The notes under the pieces are model-generated. The model worked only from the letters and a program-made list of their open reading frames with translations, ran no database searches and was not told the origin of the DNA. From NCBI GenBank assembly GCA_026126065.1, contig JAHCJY010000002.1, positions 310,001-374,000 of the forward strand: 64,000 bases of DNA, written 5' to 3'. Origin of the DNA: Bauldia sp. (GTDB taxonomy: Bacteria > Pseudomonadota > Alphaproteobacteria > Rhizobiales > Kaistiaceae). The position numbers were made by a program, and so were the translations under genes. Positions 19,550-30,041 of this stretch are shown here, one piece after another (position 1 is the first letter of the stretch; every line of letters starts with the position of its first letter).

Positions 19550-21961
19550 TCACCGCCGATTGTAGTCCGGGATATTTGCCCCGCCGCCCCCGAACAGGAG
19601 CTGCGCGGGCGCCGTCTCGAGCTGCCGCGCGAAATTGTCGATCCGGTCCATCGTGGTCCCGGCATTGGCGATCAGTGCCGATAGGTTGGCAAGACCGCGC
19701 GTCGAGAACGCCTCGATGCCTCCGAGGATGCCGCCCGCCTGTGTCTGGAACGTGTCGGCCACGATACGGATCGACTGGACGGCGGCGGTGGCTTCCTGGA
19801 TGAAGCCCTCGGTGTTCTCGGCGTCGAACAGCATGCCGACATCGGCGAGGATCTCGTCGAGCCGGACCGTCGAGGCATTGAGCCGCGCTCCGATCTCCTG
19901 CGCCTGCGCGACGAATGCGGCTATGCCGTCGGCCTGCCCGTTGAGGTTTGCGATGAACGCGGTGGCATCGTCGGTGGCGGTGCGGGCGTTGGTGATGATC
20001 GCGTCGATGTCGCCGCCGCGCGCTGTGAACGTGGCGATGAAATCGTTGACAGCAGCGACCGCCTCGCCGGCATCGGCCAGCACCGCATCGATCTGCGCAC
20101 CGGTGTCCTGGAGGCCCGCCGTCAGGGTCGTCACATTCTCCACGATGATCGCGATCTGGGCCGGATCGACGCCGGCGATGAGCGCGTCGACATTGGCGAG
20201 CGTTGTGTTGAGGTTGTCCGACAGTCGGGTGATGTTCGCGATGGCCACCTGGGCGTCGCCCACCATCGTCCCGATGCCCGTCGTCGCTTCGTCGATGCGC
20301 CGGACGACCGTCGTGACATTGTCCACGGCGGCCCGGACGAGTTCGGGATCGACTGCGGCCACGAGCGCGCGGGCCTGGTTGACCGTGCCGGTGATGCCGT
20401 CCAGCGCCGCGGCAACCACCGCCGGATCGATGGCGGCGATCAGCGTCTCCGCCTGGCCGATCACCGTGTCGACGCGATCGACCACCCCGTCGATCCGGTC
20501 GCCCGCCCCGGCAAGGTTGGCCCCGAACGCATCGACATTGGCGAGCACCGCCTCGATCCGCGCCGGGTCGACCGCAGCGATGAGCGTGTCGACATTCTCG
20601 CGCGTCGCGTTGAGCCCTTCGGCGAACGTCCCGATCTCGCCGATCGCCGCCTGCGCTTCCGCCATCATCACGTCAAGGTTCACCGTCGCGCCGTCGAGGC
20701 GCGTCACAAAGCCCGTAACGCCATCGACCGCGGCGGTGATCTGAGCCGGGTCGACCGCCGCGAACAGTGTCTCCGCAGTGCCGATGACGCCATCGGCGCG
20801 GGCCAGCAGGCCGGTGACCGCATCGCCGGCGCCGGCGAGCTGTGCGCCGAACGCATCGACATTGGCCACGATCGTCTCGATGCGAGCCGGGTCGATTGCC
20901 GCCAGCACCGTGTCGAACCGGTCGCGCGTCTCGTTGAGTCCCGTGGTGAGGTCGGCCACCTGCCCGATCGCCGTCTCGGCGCCCGCCAGGATCGCGTCGA
21001 GGTTGGCCGTCGCCGTGTTCGCGCGTCCGGTGATGGTCTGGATGTCGGCGACGACGCCCGCGACGGCAACCGGATCGACAGCGGCCACGATCGCGCCCGC
21101 CTGCACCACCACGTCGTTGACCGTCGCAAGCGCGGTATCGAGCCCCTCGGTCAGCGTGTTGAGCCCGACCGCCGCCTGCTCGACATTGTCCACGACGGTC
21201 TGGATGCCGGCTGTGGCATTGGCGATGTTGGCGACCGCGGTCCCTGCATCGGCCATGATCGCCTGGACCTGCTCGGCCTGGACGGCGCCGAGCACGGTCT
21301 CGAACCCGGCCACCGTCGTCTCGAGCCGCGCGCCAAGGCCGGTCAGCGTGTCCGCCATGTCCGCCACCGCGGCGAGGAAGGCCTCGACCCCTTCGGCATT
21401 CTCGGCGAGCGCATCGGTGAACACCGTGACGTTCGTCACCGCGCGTTCGAGGTCGGGACCCGTCCGGTCGAGTAGCGTGTTGACGCGAGCCACGGCCTCG
21501 TCGACGCCGGTCACGATCGTGTCGGCGCCGGCTATGATGTTCCCGAGGCCCGCGGTGCCCGCCTCGATCGTGGGCACGCCCTCCCCGGCGAGGAGGAGCG
21601 GCGCGCCCGCCGTGCCCCCGCCAAGTTCGATATAGGCCGTGCCTCCGATGATGTCGGCGACGAGCGCAGCGTTGGTGTCGGTGCGGATGGGCGTGTCCGG
21701 CGCGACGCGGATCATCGCCTCGACCTTGGTCGGATCGTCCGGATAGACGCCGACGCGCGAGACATTGCCGACCGGCAGGCCGTTGAAGAGGACGCGGCTG
21801 CCGCTCTCGAGCCCGACCGCGGAGCCGGTGATGATCACCCGGATCTCGCGCCCTCCCCCGCCGCCGCCGGCGATGCTGATCCAGTAGATAAGGCCCACGC
21901 CGAGAAGGATCGCGACAAGGGTGAACGCGCCGACGAGGACATGGTTGGCCTTCGTCTCCAT
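19550..21961 (-). CDS. MCE family (MlaD-like) protein with long repeated helical region
   Basis: An 803-residue protein made of an N-terminal membrane anchor (VLVGAFTLVAILLGVGLIYW), one MCE domain (about residues 38-115: IRVIITGSAVGLESGSRVLF, GLPVGNVSRVGVYP) and almost 700 residues of helical repeats. The repeats recur with signatures like AAVDPARIEAVLANVDAFGA and contain obvious internal duplications. MlaD of E. coli has only ~180 residues, so this member is greatly extended; the helical part may form a tunnel or rod across the periplasm, as for PqiB and related MCE proteins. The ATG at 21961 overlaps the stop of the ATPase gene by one base. Confidence 0.9.
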   Translation of the reverse strand: METKANHVLVGAFTLVAILLGVGLIYWISIAGGGGGGREIRVIITGSAVGLESGSRVLFNGLPVGNVSRVGVYPDDPTKVEAMIRVAPDTPIRTDTNAALVADIIGGTAYIELGGGTAGAPLLLAGEGVPTIEAGTAGLGNIIAGADTIVTGVDEAVARVNTLLDRTGPDLERAVTNVTVFTDALAENAEGVEAFLAAVADMADTLTGLGARLETTVAGFETVLGAVQAEQVQAIMADAGTAVANIANATAGIQTVVDNVEQAAVGLNTLTEGLDTALATVNDVVVQAGAIVAAVDPVAVAGVVADIQTITGRANTATANLDAILAGAETAIGQVADLTTGLNETRDRFDTVLAAIDPARIETIVANVDAFGAQLAGAGDAVTGLLARADGVIGTAETLFAAVDPAQITAAVDGVTGFVTRLDGATVNLDVMMAEAQAAIGEIGTFAEGLNATRENVDTLIAAVDPARIEAVLANVDAFGANLAGAGDRIDGVVDRVDTVIGQAETLIAAIDPAVVAAALDGITGTVNQARALVAAVDPELVRAAVDNVTTVVRRIDEATTGIGTMVGDAQVAIANITRLSDNLNTTLANVDALIAGVDPAQIAIIVENVTTLTAGLQDTGAQIDAVLADAGEAVAAVNDFIATFTARGGDIDAIITNARTATDDATAFIANLNGQADGIAAFVAQAQEIGARLNASTVRLDEILADVGMLFDAENTEGFIQEATAAVQSIRIVADTFQTQAGGILGGIEAFSTRGLANLSALIANAGTTMDRIDNFARQLETAPAQLLFGGGGANIPDYNRR

Positions 21962-22728
21962 CAGCCCGCCCGGAGCGCCAGACGCGCCCGCTCGCCGCTG
22001 AAGTAGCTGCGCACCCAGGGATGGTCGAACGCCGTCACCGCTGCCAGCGAGCCCTCGACGAGGATGCGGCCGTCGCCGAGCACCGCGATCCGGTCGCAGA
22101 CGGCCCGGAGGCTGTCGAGGTCGTGGGTCACCATGAAGACGGTCAATCCGAGCGCATCGCGTAGCGTTCCTATCAGCCGGTCGAATTCCGAAGCGCCGAT
22201 CGGATCGAGGCCCGACGTGGGCTCGTCGAGGAAGACGATCTGCGGATCGAGCGCCAGCGCACGCGCCAGACTCGCTCGTTTGATCATACCGCCTGAGAGC
22301 TCCGCCGGCATCTTTTCTGCCGCCGAGCGCGGCAGGCCCACGAGATCGAGCTTGAGCAGGGCCAGTTCGTCCATCAGCGGCTGCGACAGGCGGAGATGCT
22401 CCCGCATCGGCACCTCGATGTTCTCGCGGACGGTGAGCGAGGAGAACAGCGCGCCGTGCTGGAACAGGACCCCAATGCGCCGGTCGGGCCCGCCACCCCT
22501 GCCCCGTCCGCCTGCCAGCGATACCGTCCCGCTCTGGATCGGCAGGAGGCCGAGGATCGCGCGCAGCAGCACCGACTTCCCGGCGCCCGACGCGCCCACC
22601 ACGCCGAGAATCTCGCCGCGAAAGACATCGAGATCGAGGTCGCGCAGCACCACCGCGCCGCCGAGCGCGACGGTGAGACCGCGCACGGCGAGGACTGGTT
22701 CTCGGGTGGCGGCGTCCGCGGCGCTCAA
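21961..22728 (-). CDS. MCE transporter ATP-binding protein (MlaF-like)
   Basis: A 255-residue ABC ATPase. Walker A is GVVGASGAGKSVLLRAI, the signature is ELSGGMIKRASLARALAL, and Walker B is IVFLDEPTSGLDPIGA; the GMIKR form of the signature is typical of MlaF/Ttg2A. The start is taken as a TTG at 22728 inside the permease stop (TTTTGA), since no ATG or GTG is near and residues from here match the family. This start implies translational coupling to the permease. Confidence 0.88.
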   Translation of the reverse strand: MSAADAATREPVLAVRGLTVALGGAVVLRDLDLDVFRGEILGVVGASGAGKSVLLRAILGLLPIQSGTVSLAGGRGRGGGPDRRIGVLFQHGALFSSLTVRENIEVPMREHLRLSQPLMDELALLKLDLVGLPRSAAEKMPAELSGGMIKRASLARALALDPQIVFLDEPTSGLDPIGASEFDRLIGTLRDALGLTVFMVTHDLDSLRAVCDRIAVLGDGRILVEGSLAAVTAFDHPWVRSYFSGERARLALRAG

Positions 22729-23909
22729 AACTGGATCGCCGCGAAGAAGAGGGCGAAGAAGCAGTCGACCGCGAGCACCAGGAAGATGGCCTTCACGACG
22801 GCCGTCGTGGTGTGGCGGCCGAGCGACTCGGCGCTGCCCTTGACCTTGAAGCCCTCCGACACCGCCACGACGCCGATCGCGACCGCCATGAACGGCGCCT
22901 TGATGAGCCCGGCGAGCAACGTGCTCATGTAGGCCAGCTGCGCCCGGTCGAAGAACACCTCGAACGGCATGCCGATATAGAGCTTCAGCAGCAGCGCCCC
23001 CCCGCCGAGCGCCGCGATGTCGACCAGGACCGTGAGGAGCGGCAGCGCGATCAGGAGCGCCACGATCCGTGGCATCACCAGGATTTCGTTCGGGTCGAGC
23101 CCGATCACCTTCAGCGCGTCGATCTCCTCGCGCATCTTCATCGAGCCGATCTCGGCGGTGATCGCGCTGCCCGACCGGCCCGCGAGCATGATGGCGGCGA
23201 GGAGAACGCCGATCTCGCGGAGAGCGAGATAGGCCGTGAGATCGACCACGATGATGTCGGGGCCGATGAGTTCCTGGAACTGGAACGCGCCCTGCTGCGC
23301 GATGATGATGCCGATGACGAAGCCGATCAGGATGTTGATCGGCGCGGCGGTCAGCGCCATGCGCTCGAGGTGGTGGACGATCGACGTGACGCGAAGCCGG
23401 CGCGGACGGATCACGCCGCGCGCAAACGCCGCCACCACCCCGCCCAGGATCGACGTCCACGAGACGATGTCGGCCCCTGCCCCGGCGACCGGCCGGCCGA
23501 TCGAGGCCAGCAACCGGGACAGCAGGGGCGGCCGGTCTGCCCTTGCCAGCGCCGGGGCGGCTTCGATGGCGACGGCGTCGAGGAGCCGCCGCGCCGGTGC
23601 CGACACGCCCGTCCATTCGATGGTGGCGCCGGCCTCCGCCAGGCGTTCGCCGAGCCGATGCAGGAGCCAGGCGCCGGCGGTGTCGATCTGGCCGATCCGC
23701 GCCAGGTCGATGATCGCCCGCCGGGCGCCGCTGCCGTCGGCCCGGTCGACCGACCGCGCCAGGAGCGCCGCGCCCTCGATCCGCCAATCGCCGACGGCGG
23801 CGTACCGGACCACGCCCGGCTCGTCGCTCCGGACGAGATCGGCCACAGTCCCTGGCTGGTCGAGGTCGATCGACACGCGCTCGCGATTCCTTCCGGCGGC
23901 CAACTCCAT
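22725..23909 (-). CDS. MlaE-type permease with N-terminal STAS-like domain
   Basis: A 394-residue inner-membrane subunit. Residues ~35-135 resemble a STAS fold (ARRAIIDLARIGQIDTAGAWLLHRL), and the rest is the MlaE permease with AQQGAFQFQELIGPDIIVVD, IGSMKMREEIDALKVIGLDPN and PRIVALLIALPLL. In E. coli the STAS part is a separate protein (MlaB); here it is fused. It is the first gene of the permease-ATPase-MCE-lipoprotein operon on the minus strand. Phospholipid transport between membranes is the likely role. Confidence 0.92.
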   Translation of the reverse strand: MELAAGRNRERVSIDLDQPGTVADLVRSDEPGVVRYAAVGDWRIEGAALLARSVDRADGSGARRAIIDLARIGQIDTAGAWLLHRLGERLAEAGATIEWTGVSAPARRLLDAVAIEAAPALARADRPPLLSRLLASIGRPVAGAGADIVSWTSILGGVVAAFARGVIRPRRLRVTSIVHHLERMALTAAPINILIGFVIGIIIAQQGAFQFQELIGPDIIVVDLTAYLALREIGVLLAAIMLAGRSGSAITAEIGSMKMREEIDALKVIGLDPNEILVMPRIVALLIALPLLTVLVDIAALGGGALLLKLYIGMPFEVFFDRAQLAYMSTLLAGLIKAPFMAVAIGVVAVSEGFKVKGSAESLGRHTTTAVVKAIFLVLAVDCFFALFFAAIQF

Positions 23910-24021
23910 CGATTCGGCGACCGCGCTAAACGGACCTGCAACCTATTTGGGACAAAGTAACGCAAATTCGGGTCGGATTGCGCTCCCCGGAGGACCGCTC
24001 CCCCGTTGCTGGAACGCCTCC

Positions 24022-24711
24022 ATGTCGCGTACCCACCCGCCCTCCGAACACGACTACGCGGCGATCGAGGCCGCCGTGATGGAGACCGAGCGCGGGCGCT
24101 GGTTCCTCGCCGAGCATGCCGCGCGACACCGCGTCGCCGATACCGAGGCGGTGCTGGCGGCCATTGGCCGGATGGAGGCCGCCACGCCCTCGCTTCCGTC
24201 CCATGTCGAGGGAAGCCTCAAGGACATCGGCGTGATCCTCGCGATGGCCCGCGCGGGAGCGCGCGGCAGCGGCCCGGACTCCCACCCGCCGCACCTTCGG
24301 CCGATGCAGGTTGCCGACGGCGCAATCACCGCAGTGCGTCGGGTGTCGGAGAAGATCCAGGAGGTCGCTCTGAAGCTTCGCGAGACCGAGCCCGCGGCGG
24401 GTCATGCCGAGGCGCTCGACGTCTATTGCCGCGACCTCGAAACCGCGTCGGTCCTGCAGGAGAAGGCTATCCTCCAGCTGTCGGAACTGGCCAGCGTGGT
24501 CGATGCCATCGAGGAAAGGCTGGCTACCCTCTTGGCGGCCCTCGGTGCACGTCAGCCGGCGGCGGGCCAGTCCACCGCCGTCGAACAGGCGTCGTTGAGC
24601 ATCACCGCGCCGCCAATCCAGCCCGAGGCATCGTCTGTCTCACCGGCCACCGGCAAGGAGCCGCCGCGGCGGACGCTCCTGCTGGTGCAGCCCCTCGGCC
24701 CGAAGCGGTAG
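24022..24711 (+). CDS. hypothetical helical protein
   Basis: A 229-residue, mostly helical soluble protein. The N-terminal block YAAIEAAVMETERGRWFLAEHAARHR looks conserved (seen as METERGRWFLAEHAARH). The central part (EKIQEVALKLRE, YCRDLETASVLQEKAILQLSELASVVDAIEERL) has the spacing of CheZ-like helices, but the catalytic Asp-x-x-x-Gln is not clear, so I only note the likeness. The C terminus is Pro/Ser-rich. It is transcribed away from the MCE operon. Confidence 0.65.
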   Translation: MSRTHPPSEHDYAAIEAAVMETERGRWFLAEHAARHRVADTEAVLAAIGRMEAATPSLPSHVEGSLKDIGVILAMARAGARGSGPDSHPPHLRPMQVADGAITAVRRVSEKIQEVALKLRETEPAAGHAEALDVYCRDLETASVLQEKAILQLSELASVVDAIEERLATLLAALGARQPAAGQSTAVEQASLSITAPPIQPEASSVSPATGKEPPRRTLLLVQPLGPKR

Positions 24712-24714
24712 CGG

Positions 24715-25389
24715 CTATCGTCCGTCAGTGCGGCGCAGCAGCGCCGTCGTGACGACGAGGAGCCAAATCAGATAGGCCCCGACGATCAGCCGCTCGACCA
24801 GCCCCACGGCCTCGAAGCGGTAGGCCTCGGCACAGACGGTGGCGATGCCCGACGCGACGACGACGCCGAACATCGTGAACGAGAACGATGCCAGTGCCTC
24901 GAATGCCGCGCGGCGGCGGGCGCCGAGGCGATGCGGCGTCCGGCGAGCGCGGCCGAACCCGGCCTCGCGCCGCGCCGCAAAGGCGAACATTCCCACCGCA
25001 ACGGCGATCGCGATGAAGACGATGCCGGTGAGCGCGAGGTGGATCGTCTCGCCGGTCGAGCGCGGTCCGGGCAAGCCATCAACCGGGAAGAAGGAGATCG
25101 CGGCGCCCAGCACGCCGATCAGCGTGACGGCCGCGCCCGCAGTCACGAAGCGGCCGTCATGCCGCCCGAGCCGCCCGATGATGGCAAGGCCGAGGGCCGC
25201 GCCGAGCAGGCACGCCACGGCAAGGCCGACCGCGATGATGGCCTGGTTCGGCGCATTGAGCGCCATCAGGTCGCTGATCGTATTGCCGACATGGCTGTAG
25301 CCGGGCCAGGCCAGCCCGCCGGCGATGACGACCAGCGTATAAAGGATCGGAGCGGCGGCGCCGGCGAGAAGGAGCCACCGCGCGCGCAC
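24715..25389 (-). CDS. DUF998 membrane protein
   Basis: A 224-residue protein with about six transmembrane helices. The segment YSHVGNTISDLMALNAPNQ in the first loop is typical of DUF998 members, whose function is unknown. The GTG at 25389 lies directly after TAGGAG, which is too close for a normal ribosome site, so the true start or the coupling to pgi (stop at 25393) is uncertain. Confidence 0.82.
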   Translation of the reverse strand: MRARWLLLAGAAAPILYTLVVIAGGLAWPGYSHVGNTISDLMALNAPNQAIIAVGLAVACLLGAALGLAIIGRLGRHDGRFVTAGAAVTLIGVLGAAISFFPVDGLPGPRSTGETIHLALTGIVFIAIAVAVGMFAFAARREAGFGRARRTPHRLGARRRAAFEALASFSFTMFGVVVASGIATVCAEAYRFEAVGLVERLIVGAYLIWLLVVTTALLRRTDGR

Positions 25390-25392
25390 CTC

Positions 25393-27024
25393 CTAACGTG
25401 CCCGCATCGCGGCAGCGGCGCGGATCAGCGCCTTCGTCGAGCCGTCCCGCTCCTCCGGCGGCTCTCCTGTCCGGACCGCGCCCACGAGGCCGGCCGCCAG
25501 CTGCTTGCCGAGTTCCACGCCCCACTGGTCGAACGAATTCACGTTCCAGATCACGCCCTCGACGAAGACCTTGTGCTCATAGAGAGCGATGAGCTGGCCG
25601 AGCATCGGCGGATCGAGCCGCGGATAAAGGAGCGTGTTAGACGGCCGGTTGCCCGGAAACACCTTGTGCGGGGCGAGCTTGGCGATCGCCTCGGGCGACA
25701 TGCCGGCGGCGCTGAGTTCTGCCTCGGCCTCCGCGAGCGTCTTCCCCCACATCAGCGCCTCGGACTGGGCAAGGCAGCTCGCAAGGAGCTGGGCGTGGTG
25801 TTCCGGAAGGTCGTCCTGGCCCTCTGCCGCCACGAGGAAGTCGGCCGGGATGACGTCGGTGCCCTGGTGGATGAGCTGGTAGAAGGCATGCTGCCCGTTG
25901 GTTCCCGGCTCGCCGAACACCACCGGGCCGGTGGCCCAGCGGACGACCGATCCGTCGAGGGTCACCCGCTTGCCGTTGCTCTCCATGTCGAGCTGCTGGA
26001 GGTAGGCGGCAAAGCGGTCGAGGCGCTGGTCGTAGGGGAGAACCGCATGGGCGGCGTAGCCCCAGACGTTGCGGTGCCACACGCCCAGCAGGCCCATCAG
26101 CACCGGCAGGTTCCGATCGACCGGCGTGTCCGCGAAATGCCTGTCCATCTCGTTCGCGCCGCGCAGCAGCGCCCGGAACCCTTCGGCGCCGATTGCGATC
26201 GCGAGCGGCAGGCCGATCGTCGACCAGAGCGAATAGCGGCCGCCGACGAAGTCGCCGAAACCGAAGGCGCGATCGGAATGGATGCCGAAATCGCTCATCC
26301 GCCTCTGCGCCGTCGACATCGCAGCGAAATGACGGCCCACGGCGGCCTCGCCGAGCGCATCGGCGACCCAGCGGCGCGCGGTGCCGGCATTCGTCATGGT
26401 CTCGGTCGTCGTGAACGTCTTGGACGCCACGAGGAAGAGCGTCGTCCCGGGCTCGAGGCCGCGAAGCGTATCGGCGATATGGGCGCCGTCGACGTTGGAG
26501 ACGAAGTGGACCCGCGGCCCGGCGTGGTACGGGCGGAGCGCCCTTGTCGCCATCGCCGGCCCGAGGTCGGAGCCGCCGATGCCGATGTTGACCACATCGG
26601 TGAACCGGCCGGAGACGCCGCCGATCGCCCCGGTGCGCACGGCCTCCGCGTAGGCAAGCATCCGCTCGAGTTCGGCGCGGATGCCGGGCATGACGTCGCC
26701 ACCGCCGACGCGCACCACAGCGTCCGGTCCGGCGCGGAGAGCGGTGTGCAGCACCGCGCGGTTCTCGGTGGTGTTGATGGCCTCGCCGGCGAACATCGCC
26801 GCCCGGCGCTCCGGCACGCCCGCCGCGTCCGAAAGACGAACCAGCGCTGCGAGCGCTTCCGCGTCGAGCCGGTTCTTGGACAAGTCGAGGAGAAGGTCGC
26901 CTGAGCGCGCCGAGAAGCGTTCGAACCGACCGGCGTCGCCACGGAACATCTCCCGCATCGAGACGGGTGCGATCCTTTCGCGATGCTGCTGCAGCTCCGG
27001 AAGCGCGTCCTCGAGCGCCGTCAT
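25393..27024 (-). CDS. pgi: glucose-6-phosphate isomerase
   Basis: A 543-residue cytoplasmic enzyme that interconverts glucose 6-phosphate and fructose 6-phosphate. Family signatures are visible: [55 protein letters not shown], the catalytic Glu in [22 protein letters not shown], and [13 protein letters not shown] near the C terminus with the active-site Lys. Full length for the bacterial/eukaryotic-type isomerase. Confidence 0.98.
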   Translation of the reverse strand: MTALEDALPELQQHRERIAPVSMREMFRGDAGRFERFSARSGDLLLDLSKNRLDAEALAALVRLSDAAGVPERRAAMFAGEAINTTENRAVLHTALRAGPDAVVRVGGGDVMPGIRAELERMLAYAEAVRTGAIGGVSGRFTDVVNIGIGGSDLGPAMATRALRPYHAGPRVHFVSNVDGAHIADTLRGLEPGTTLFLVASKTFTTTETMTNAGTARRWVADALGEAAVGRHFAAMSTAQRRMSDFGIHSDRAFGFGDFVGGRYSLWSTIGLPLAIAIGAEGFRALLRGANEMDRHFADTPVDRNLPVLMGLLGVWHRNVWGYAAHAVLPYDQRLDRFAAYLQQLDMESNGKRVTLDGSVVRWATGPVVFGEPGTNGQHAFYQLIHQGTDVIPADFLVAAEGQDDLPEHHAQLLASCLAQSEALMWGKTLAEAEAELSAAGMSPEAIAKLAPHKVFPGNRPSNTLLYPRLDPPMLGQLIALYEHKVFVEGVIWNVNSFDQWGVELGKQLAAGLVGAVRTGEPPEERDGSTKALIRAAAAMRAR

Positions 27025-27064
27025 GCCCTGCCCCGCAATAGCCTCGAAGCCACGCCCCGAACCG

Positions 27065-28240
27065 TCATTTCAGCCATGCCTCCATGCGCTGCACGGCCTC
27101 GGCCATGTCGGCCGGCGACCCCGCAAAGGAAAACCGGATCGATCCACTGCCCGCGACCGGATCGAAATCGATGCCCGGCGTAGCCGCGACGCCGGCCTCC
27201 GCCAGCATACGCGCGGCGAAGACCTCTGCGTCATCGCCGAGCCCGCCAAGCGACGCGTAGACATAGAACGCCCCGTCGACGGGGTAGAGATCCGTGAAGC
27301 CGAGTTCCGGCAGGCGCCGGAGGAGAAGCGCCCGGCTCGCGGCGTAGCCGTCGCGGACGGCGTCGAGTTCTTCTGTCGCGTCGAACGCGGCGATCGCGGC
27401 CTGCTGCGAGATGTCCGGCGGACAGATGTAGAGGTTCTGCGCGATGCGCTCGACCGGCCGCACGAGATCCTCGGGCAGCACCATCCAGCCGATCCGCCAG
27501 CCCGTCATGCAGTAGTATTTCGAGAACGAGTTCACGACGATCGCGTGCGGCGACATGCCCGCCGCCGTCGCGGCCACGCCGTCATAGACGAGCCGGTGGT
27601 AGATCTCGTCCGAGATGTAGCGGATGCCGAGTTCTTCGGCGGCGGCGACGAGCGCGGCAAGCCCGGTCGGCGTCAGCATCGTCCCGGTGGGATTGGCCGG
27701 GCTCGCGATGAGGACGCCCGAAAGGTCGTGCGCGGCATGGATTTCGCGAAGCCGCTCCGGCGTCAGGACCGGCGCAGAGGCTGACAGTTCCACCTCGACC
27801 GGAGCGAGGTCCAGGGCGCCGAGGATATTGCGGTAGGCCGGGTATCCCGGCGCCGTCACGAGGACGCGGTCGCCGGCATCGAACGCGGCAAGGAGGGCCA
27901 GGTTGAATGCGGCCGACGATCCCGTCGTGATCGCGACGCGGCGGGGATCTACACGGACGCCATACGCCTCGTGATAGTGTCTGGCGACCCGCTCCCGCAG
28001 CGCGGGGATGCCCAGCGCCTCGGTATAGCCGAAACGGCCGGCGGCGAGCGCGTCTCGAGCGGCTTCAATCACTGCGCGCGGGGTCGGCGCGCTCGGCTGG
28101 CCGACTTCCATGTGGACTACCCGCGCGCCGGTGGCCTCGCGGCGGTTCGCGGCAGCAAGGACGTCCATGGCCACGAACGGCCTGATCGCGCTCCGCCGCG
28201 AAGCGGCAGGCCCGCCAACGGCCGTTTGCAGTCGCTTCAT
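27065..28240 (-). CDS. PLP-dependent aminotransferase (class I/II)
   Basis: A 391-residue fold-type I aminotransferase related to AspC/AlaT-like enzymes. Visible are [17 protein letters not shown], the [19 protein letters not shown] segment, the [10 protein letters not shown] cofactor loop, [12 protein letters not shown], and the PLP-binding Lys in [17 protein letters not shown]. The substrate cannot be determined. The ATG at 28240 gives the usual family length; the frame is open further upstream without a domain. It ends 40 bases before pgi. Confidence 0.9.
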   Translation of the reverse strand: MKRLQTAVGGPAASRRSAIRPFVAMDVLAAANRREATGARVVHMEVGQPSAPTPRAVIEAARDALAAGRFGYTEALGIPALRERVARHYHEAYGVRVDPRRVAITTGSSAAFNLALLAAFDAGDRVLVTAPGYPAYRNILGALDLAPVEVELSASAPVLTPERLREIHAAHDLSGVLIASPANPTGTMLTPTGLAALVAAAEELGIRYISDEIYHRLVYDGVAATAAGMSPHAIVVNSFSKYYCMTGWRIGWMVLPEDLVRPVERIAQNLYICPPDISQQAAIAAFDATEELDAVRDGYAASRALLLRRLPELGFTDLYPVDGAFYVYASLGGLGDDAEVFAARMLAEAGVAATPGIDFDPVAGSGSIRFSFAGSPADMAEAVQRMEAWLK

Positions 28241-28514
28241 CACCACTCGCCTCTGGACGCACCCGCACCTGCCGGTCGGATCCGCCTTGCCCCGGCCGCG
28301 ATTGGCGGCAAAACAGCCGATTGCCCCGGCAATCCCCGAAGGTCGTCGGTACCAGCGGAACCGGCGGTTTGAAAGGGTTGCCTTGTCGCGCGGGCGTTGC
28401 CACATCCTTCCCGGCCCGCCTCGACATCAACGAAATTTGTGCTGATCGCGCGCCGCCGCGAACGGTTCGTTCGTCATCTCCGCCTAAAGAGGCGCAATCC
28501 ACGGATCGTCGAAG

Positions 28515-29477
28515 ATGTCCCTCTCGTCGCGTTTCACTGCCACAATCGCCGCAACCGTCGCCGTTGCGATCGGCGCCGTCGTCTTCGCCTTTGCGACCGA
28601 CGGCTCATCCCTGGCGCCGGTCGCCGAGGCAGCCGGCACGACGCCCATGGTCGTGGCGCAGGCGGCTCCCGCCGCCGATCCGATCCCCGCGAACCTGCTC
28701 CCGGAGGCCGCGGCACCGGCCGCTCCCGTCACCCCCGAGCCCGCCCCCGTCGGCGACGCCTTCACGGCGGAGGAACAGGCGGCGATCAACGCCATCATCG
28801 CCAACTACCTTGCGGCCAATCCGGGCTTCATCCGCGACTACCTCGTCAACAACCCCGAGGTGATCCAGGACGCCGTCACCGAGCTCGAGCGCCGGCGCGT
28901 GAACGCTGCTGCGGCGCAGCAGGCCCAGGCGATCGCACAGTACCGCGATCAGCTTCTCTTCTCGCCGCGGCAGGCCGTTCTCGGCAACCCGAACGGCGAC
29001 GTCACGCTGGTCGAGTTTTTCGATTACAACTGCACCTACTGCAAGCGCGCGCTCGACGACATGAACCGACTCGTCGCCGGCGACCCGAACCTGCGCATCG
29101 TCCTCAAGGAATTCCCGGTCCTCGGCACCGGGTCGACCGAGGCGGCACAGGTCGCGGCGGCCGTCATCATGGTCGCGCCCGAGCGGTACGACGCCTTCCA
29201 TCAGCTCCTGCTCGGCAGCGCGGCGGCGGCGACCGGCCAGCTGGCGATGGAGGCGGCCGCACAGGTCGGCATCGACATCGCGGCGATCACCAACGCCCTG
29301 CAGAGCAACGAGGTCGTGGCCACCATCGAGGAAGCGTACGTCATGGCCGGCGCGCTCGGCCTTACCGGCACGCCGTCCTACGTCATCGGGGACGAGGTCG
29401 TGGTAGGAGCGGTGGGCTACGATGCGCTTCGGGCCCGGATCGATTCGATGCGGCGATGCGGACAGACCACCTGCTGA
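28515..29477 (+). CDS. DsbA/Com1-like thiol oxidoreductase, exported
   Basis: A 320-residue periplasmic protein with an N-terminal signal or anchor helix, a Pro/Ala linker, an N-terminal helical element (PGFIRDYLVNNPEVIQDAVT) found in Com1-type DsbA proteins, and a thioredoxin domain. The active site is FFDYNCTYCKRAL (C-x-x-C) and the cis-Pro loop is LTGTPSYVIGD. It likely forms or isomerises disulfides in exported proteins. It precedes aroQ on the same strand, separated by 104 bases. Confidence 0.9.
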   Translation: MSLSSRFTATIAATVAVAIGAVVFAFATDGSSLAPVAEAAGTTPMVVAQAAPAADPIPANLLPEAAAPAAPVTPEPAPVGDAFTAEEQAAINAIIANYLAANPGFIRDYLVNNPEVIQDAVTELERRRVNAAAAQQAQAIAQYRDQLLFSPRQAVLGNPNGDVTLVEFFDYNCTYCKRALDDMNRLVAGDPNLRIVLKEFPVLGTGSTEAAQVAAAVIMVAPERYDAFHQLLLGSAAAATGQLAMEAAAQVGIDIAAITNALQSNEVVATIEEAYVMAGALGLTGTPSYVIGDEVVVGAVGYDALRARIDSMRRCGQTTC

Positions 29478-29581
29478 CGGTTATCCAACGCCCAGTTCGC
29501 AATTCGAATCCGAATCCCTTATAAGCGGCTACCTTTTTGCCGGAAGAGCCGCCTCACCCGGTCCTTGGCCGAAGCGGACGG

Positions 29582-30022
29582 ATGCCCGACACCGTTTTCA
29601 TTCTCAACGGTCCCAACCTCAACCTGCTCGGCGCGCGCGAGCCGGACGTGTATGGCGCACGCACCCTGAAGGACATCGAGGCGGACTGCCGGGCCGCGGC
29701 AACGCGTCTGGGCCTTGAACTGGAGTTCCGCCAGAGCAATCACGAGGGCGCGCTTGTCGACTGGATCCAGGAGGCTGGGCGCACCGCGAAGGGGCTCGTC
29801 ATCAATCCCGGCGCCTACACGCACACGTCGGTCGCACTACATGATGCGATCAAGGGCGCGCGCCTTCCCACGGTCGAAGTGCATCTCTCGAACATATTCG
29901 CGCGGGAGGCGTTTCGCCATCATTCCTACGTCTCGCCGGTTGCCTCCGGGGTAATCTGCGGGCTTGGTCCGACCGGCTATGTGCTGGCGCTCGAAGCGCT
30001 GGCCAGGCTGATCGTTTCGTAA
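29582..30022 (+). CDS. aroQ: 3-dehydroquinate dehydratase, type II
   Basis: A 146-residue shikimate-pathway enzyme. [19 protein letters not shown] carries the active-site Tyr of the flexible lid, [16 protein letters not shown] holds the substrate loop, and [17 protein letters not shown] carries the His/Arg residues. The ATG at 29582 fixes the standard N terminus. aroQ upstream of accB-accC is a well-known alphaproteobacterial order. Confidence 0.97.
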   Translation: MPDTVFILNGPNLNLLGAREPDVYGARTLKDIEADCRAAATRLGLELEFRQSNHEGALVDWIQEAGRTAKGLVINPGAYTHTSVALHDAIKGARLPTVEVHLSNIFAREAFRHHSYVSPVASGVICGLGPTGYVLALEALARLIVS

Positions 30023-30041
30023 ACCTCGTTAGGGCGTGTCG

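Noticed and set aside
24931..26904. A 657-codon plus-strand frame across DUF998 and pgi
   Set aside because: Antisense of two recognisable genes; no domain.
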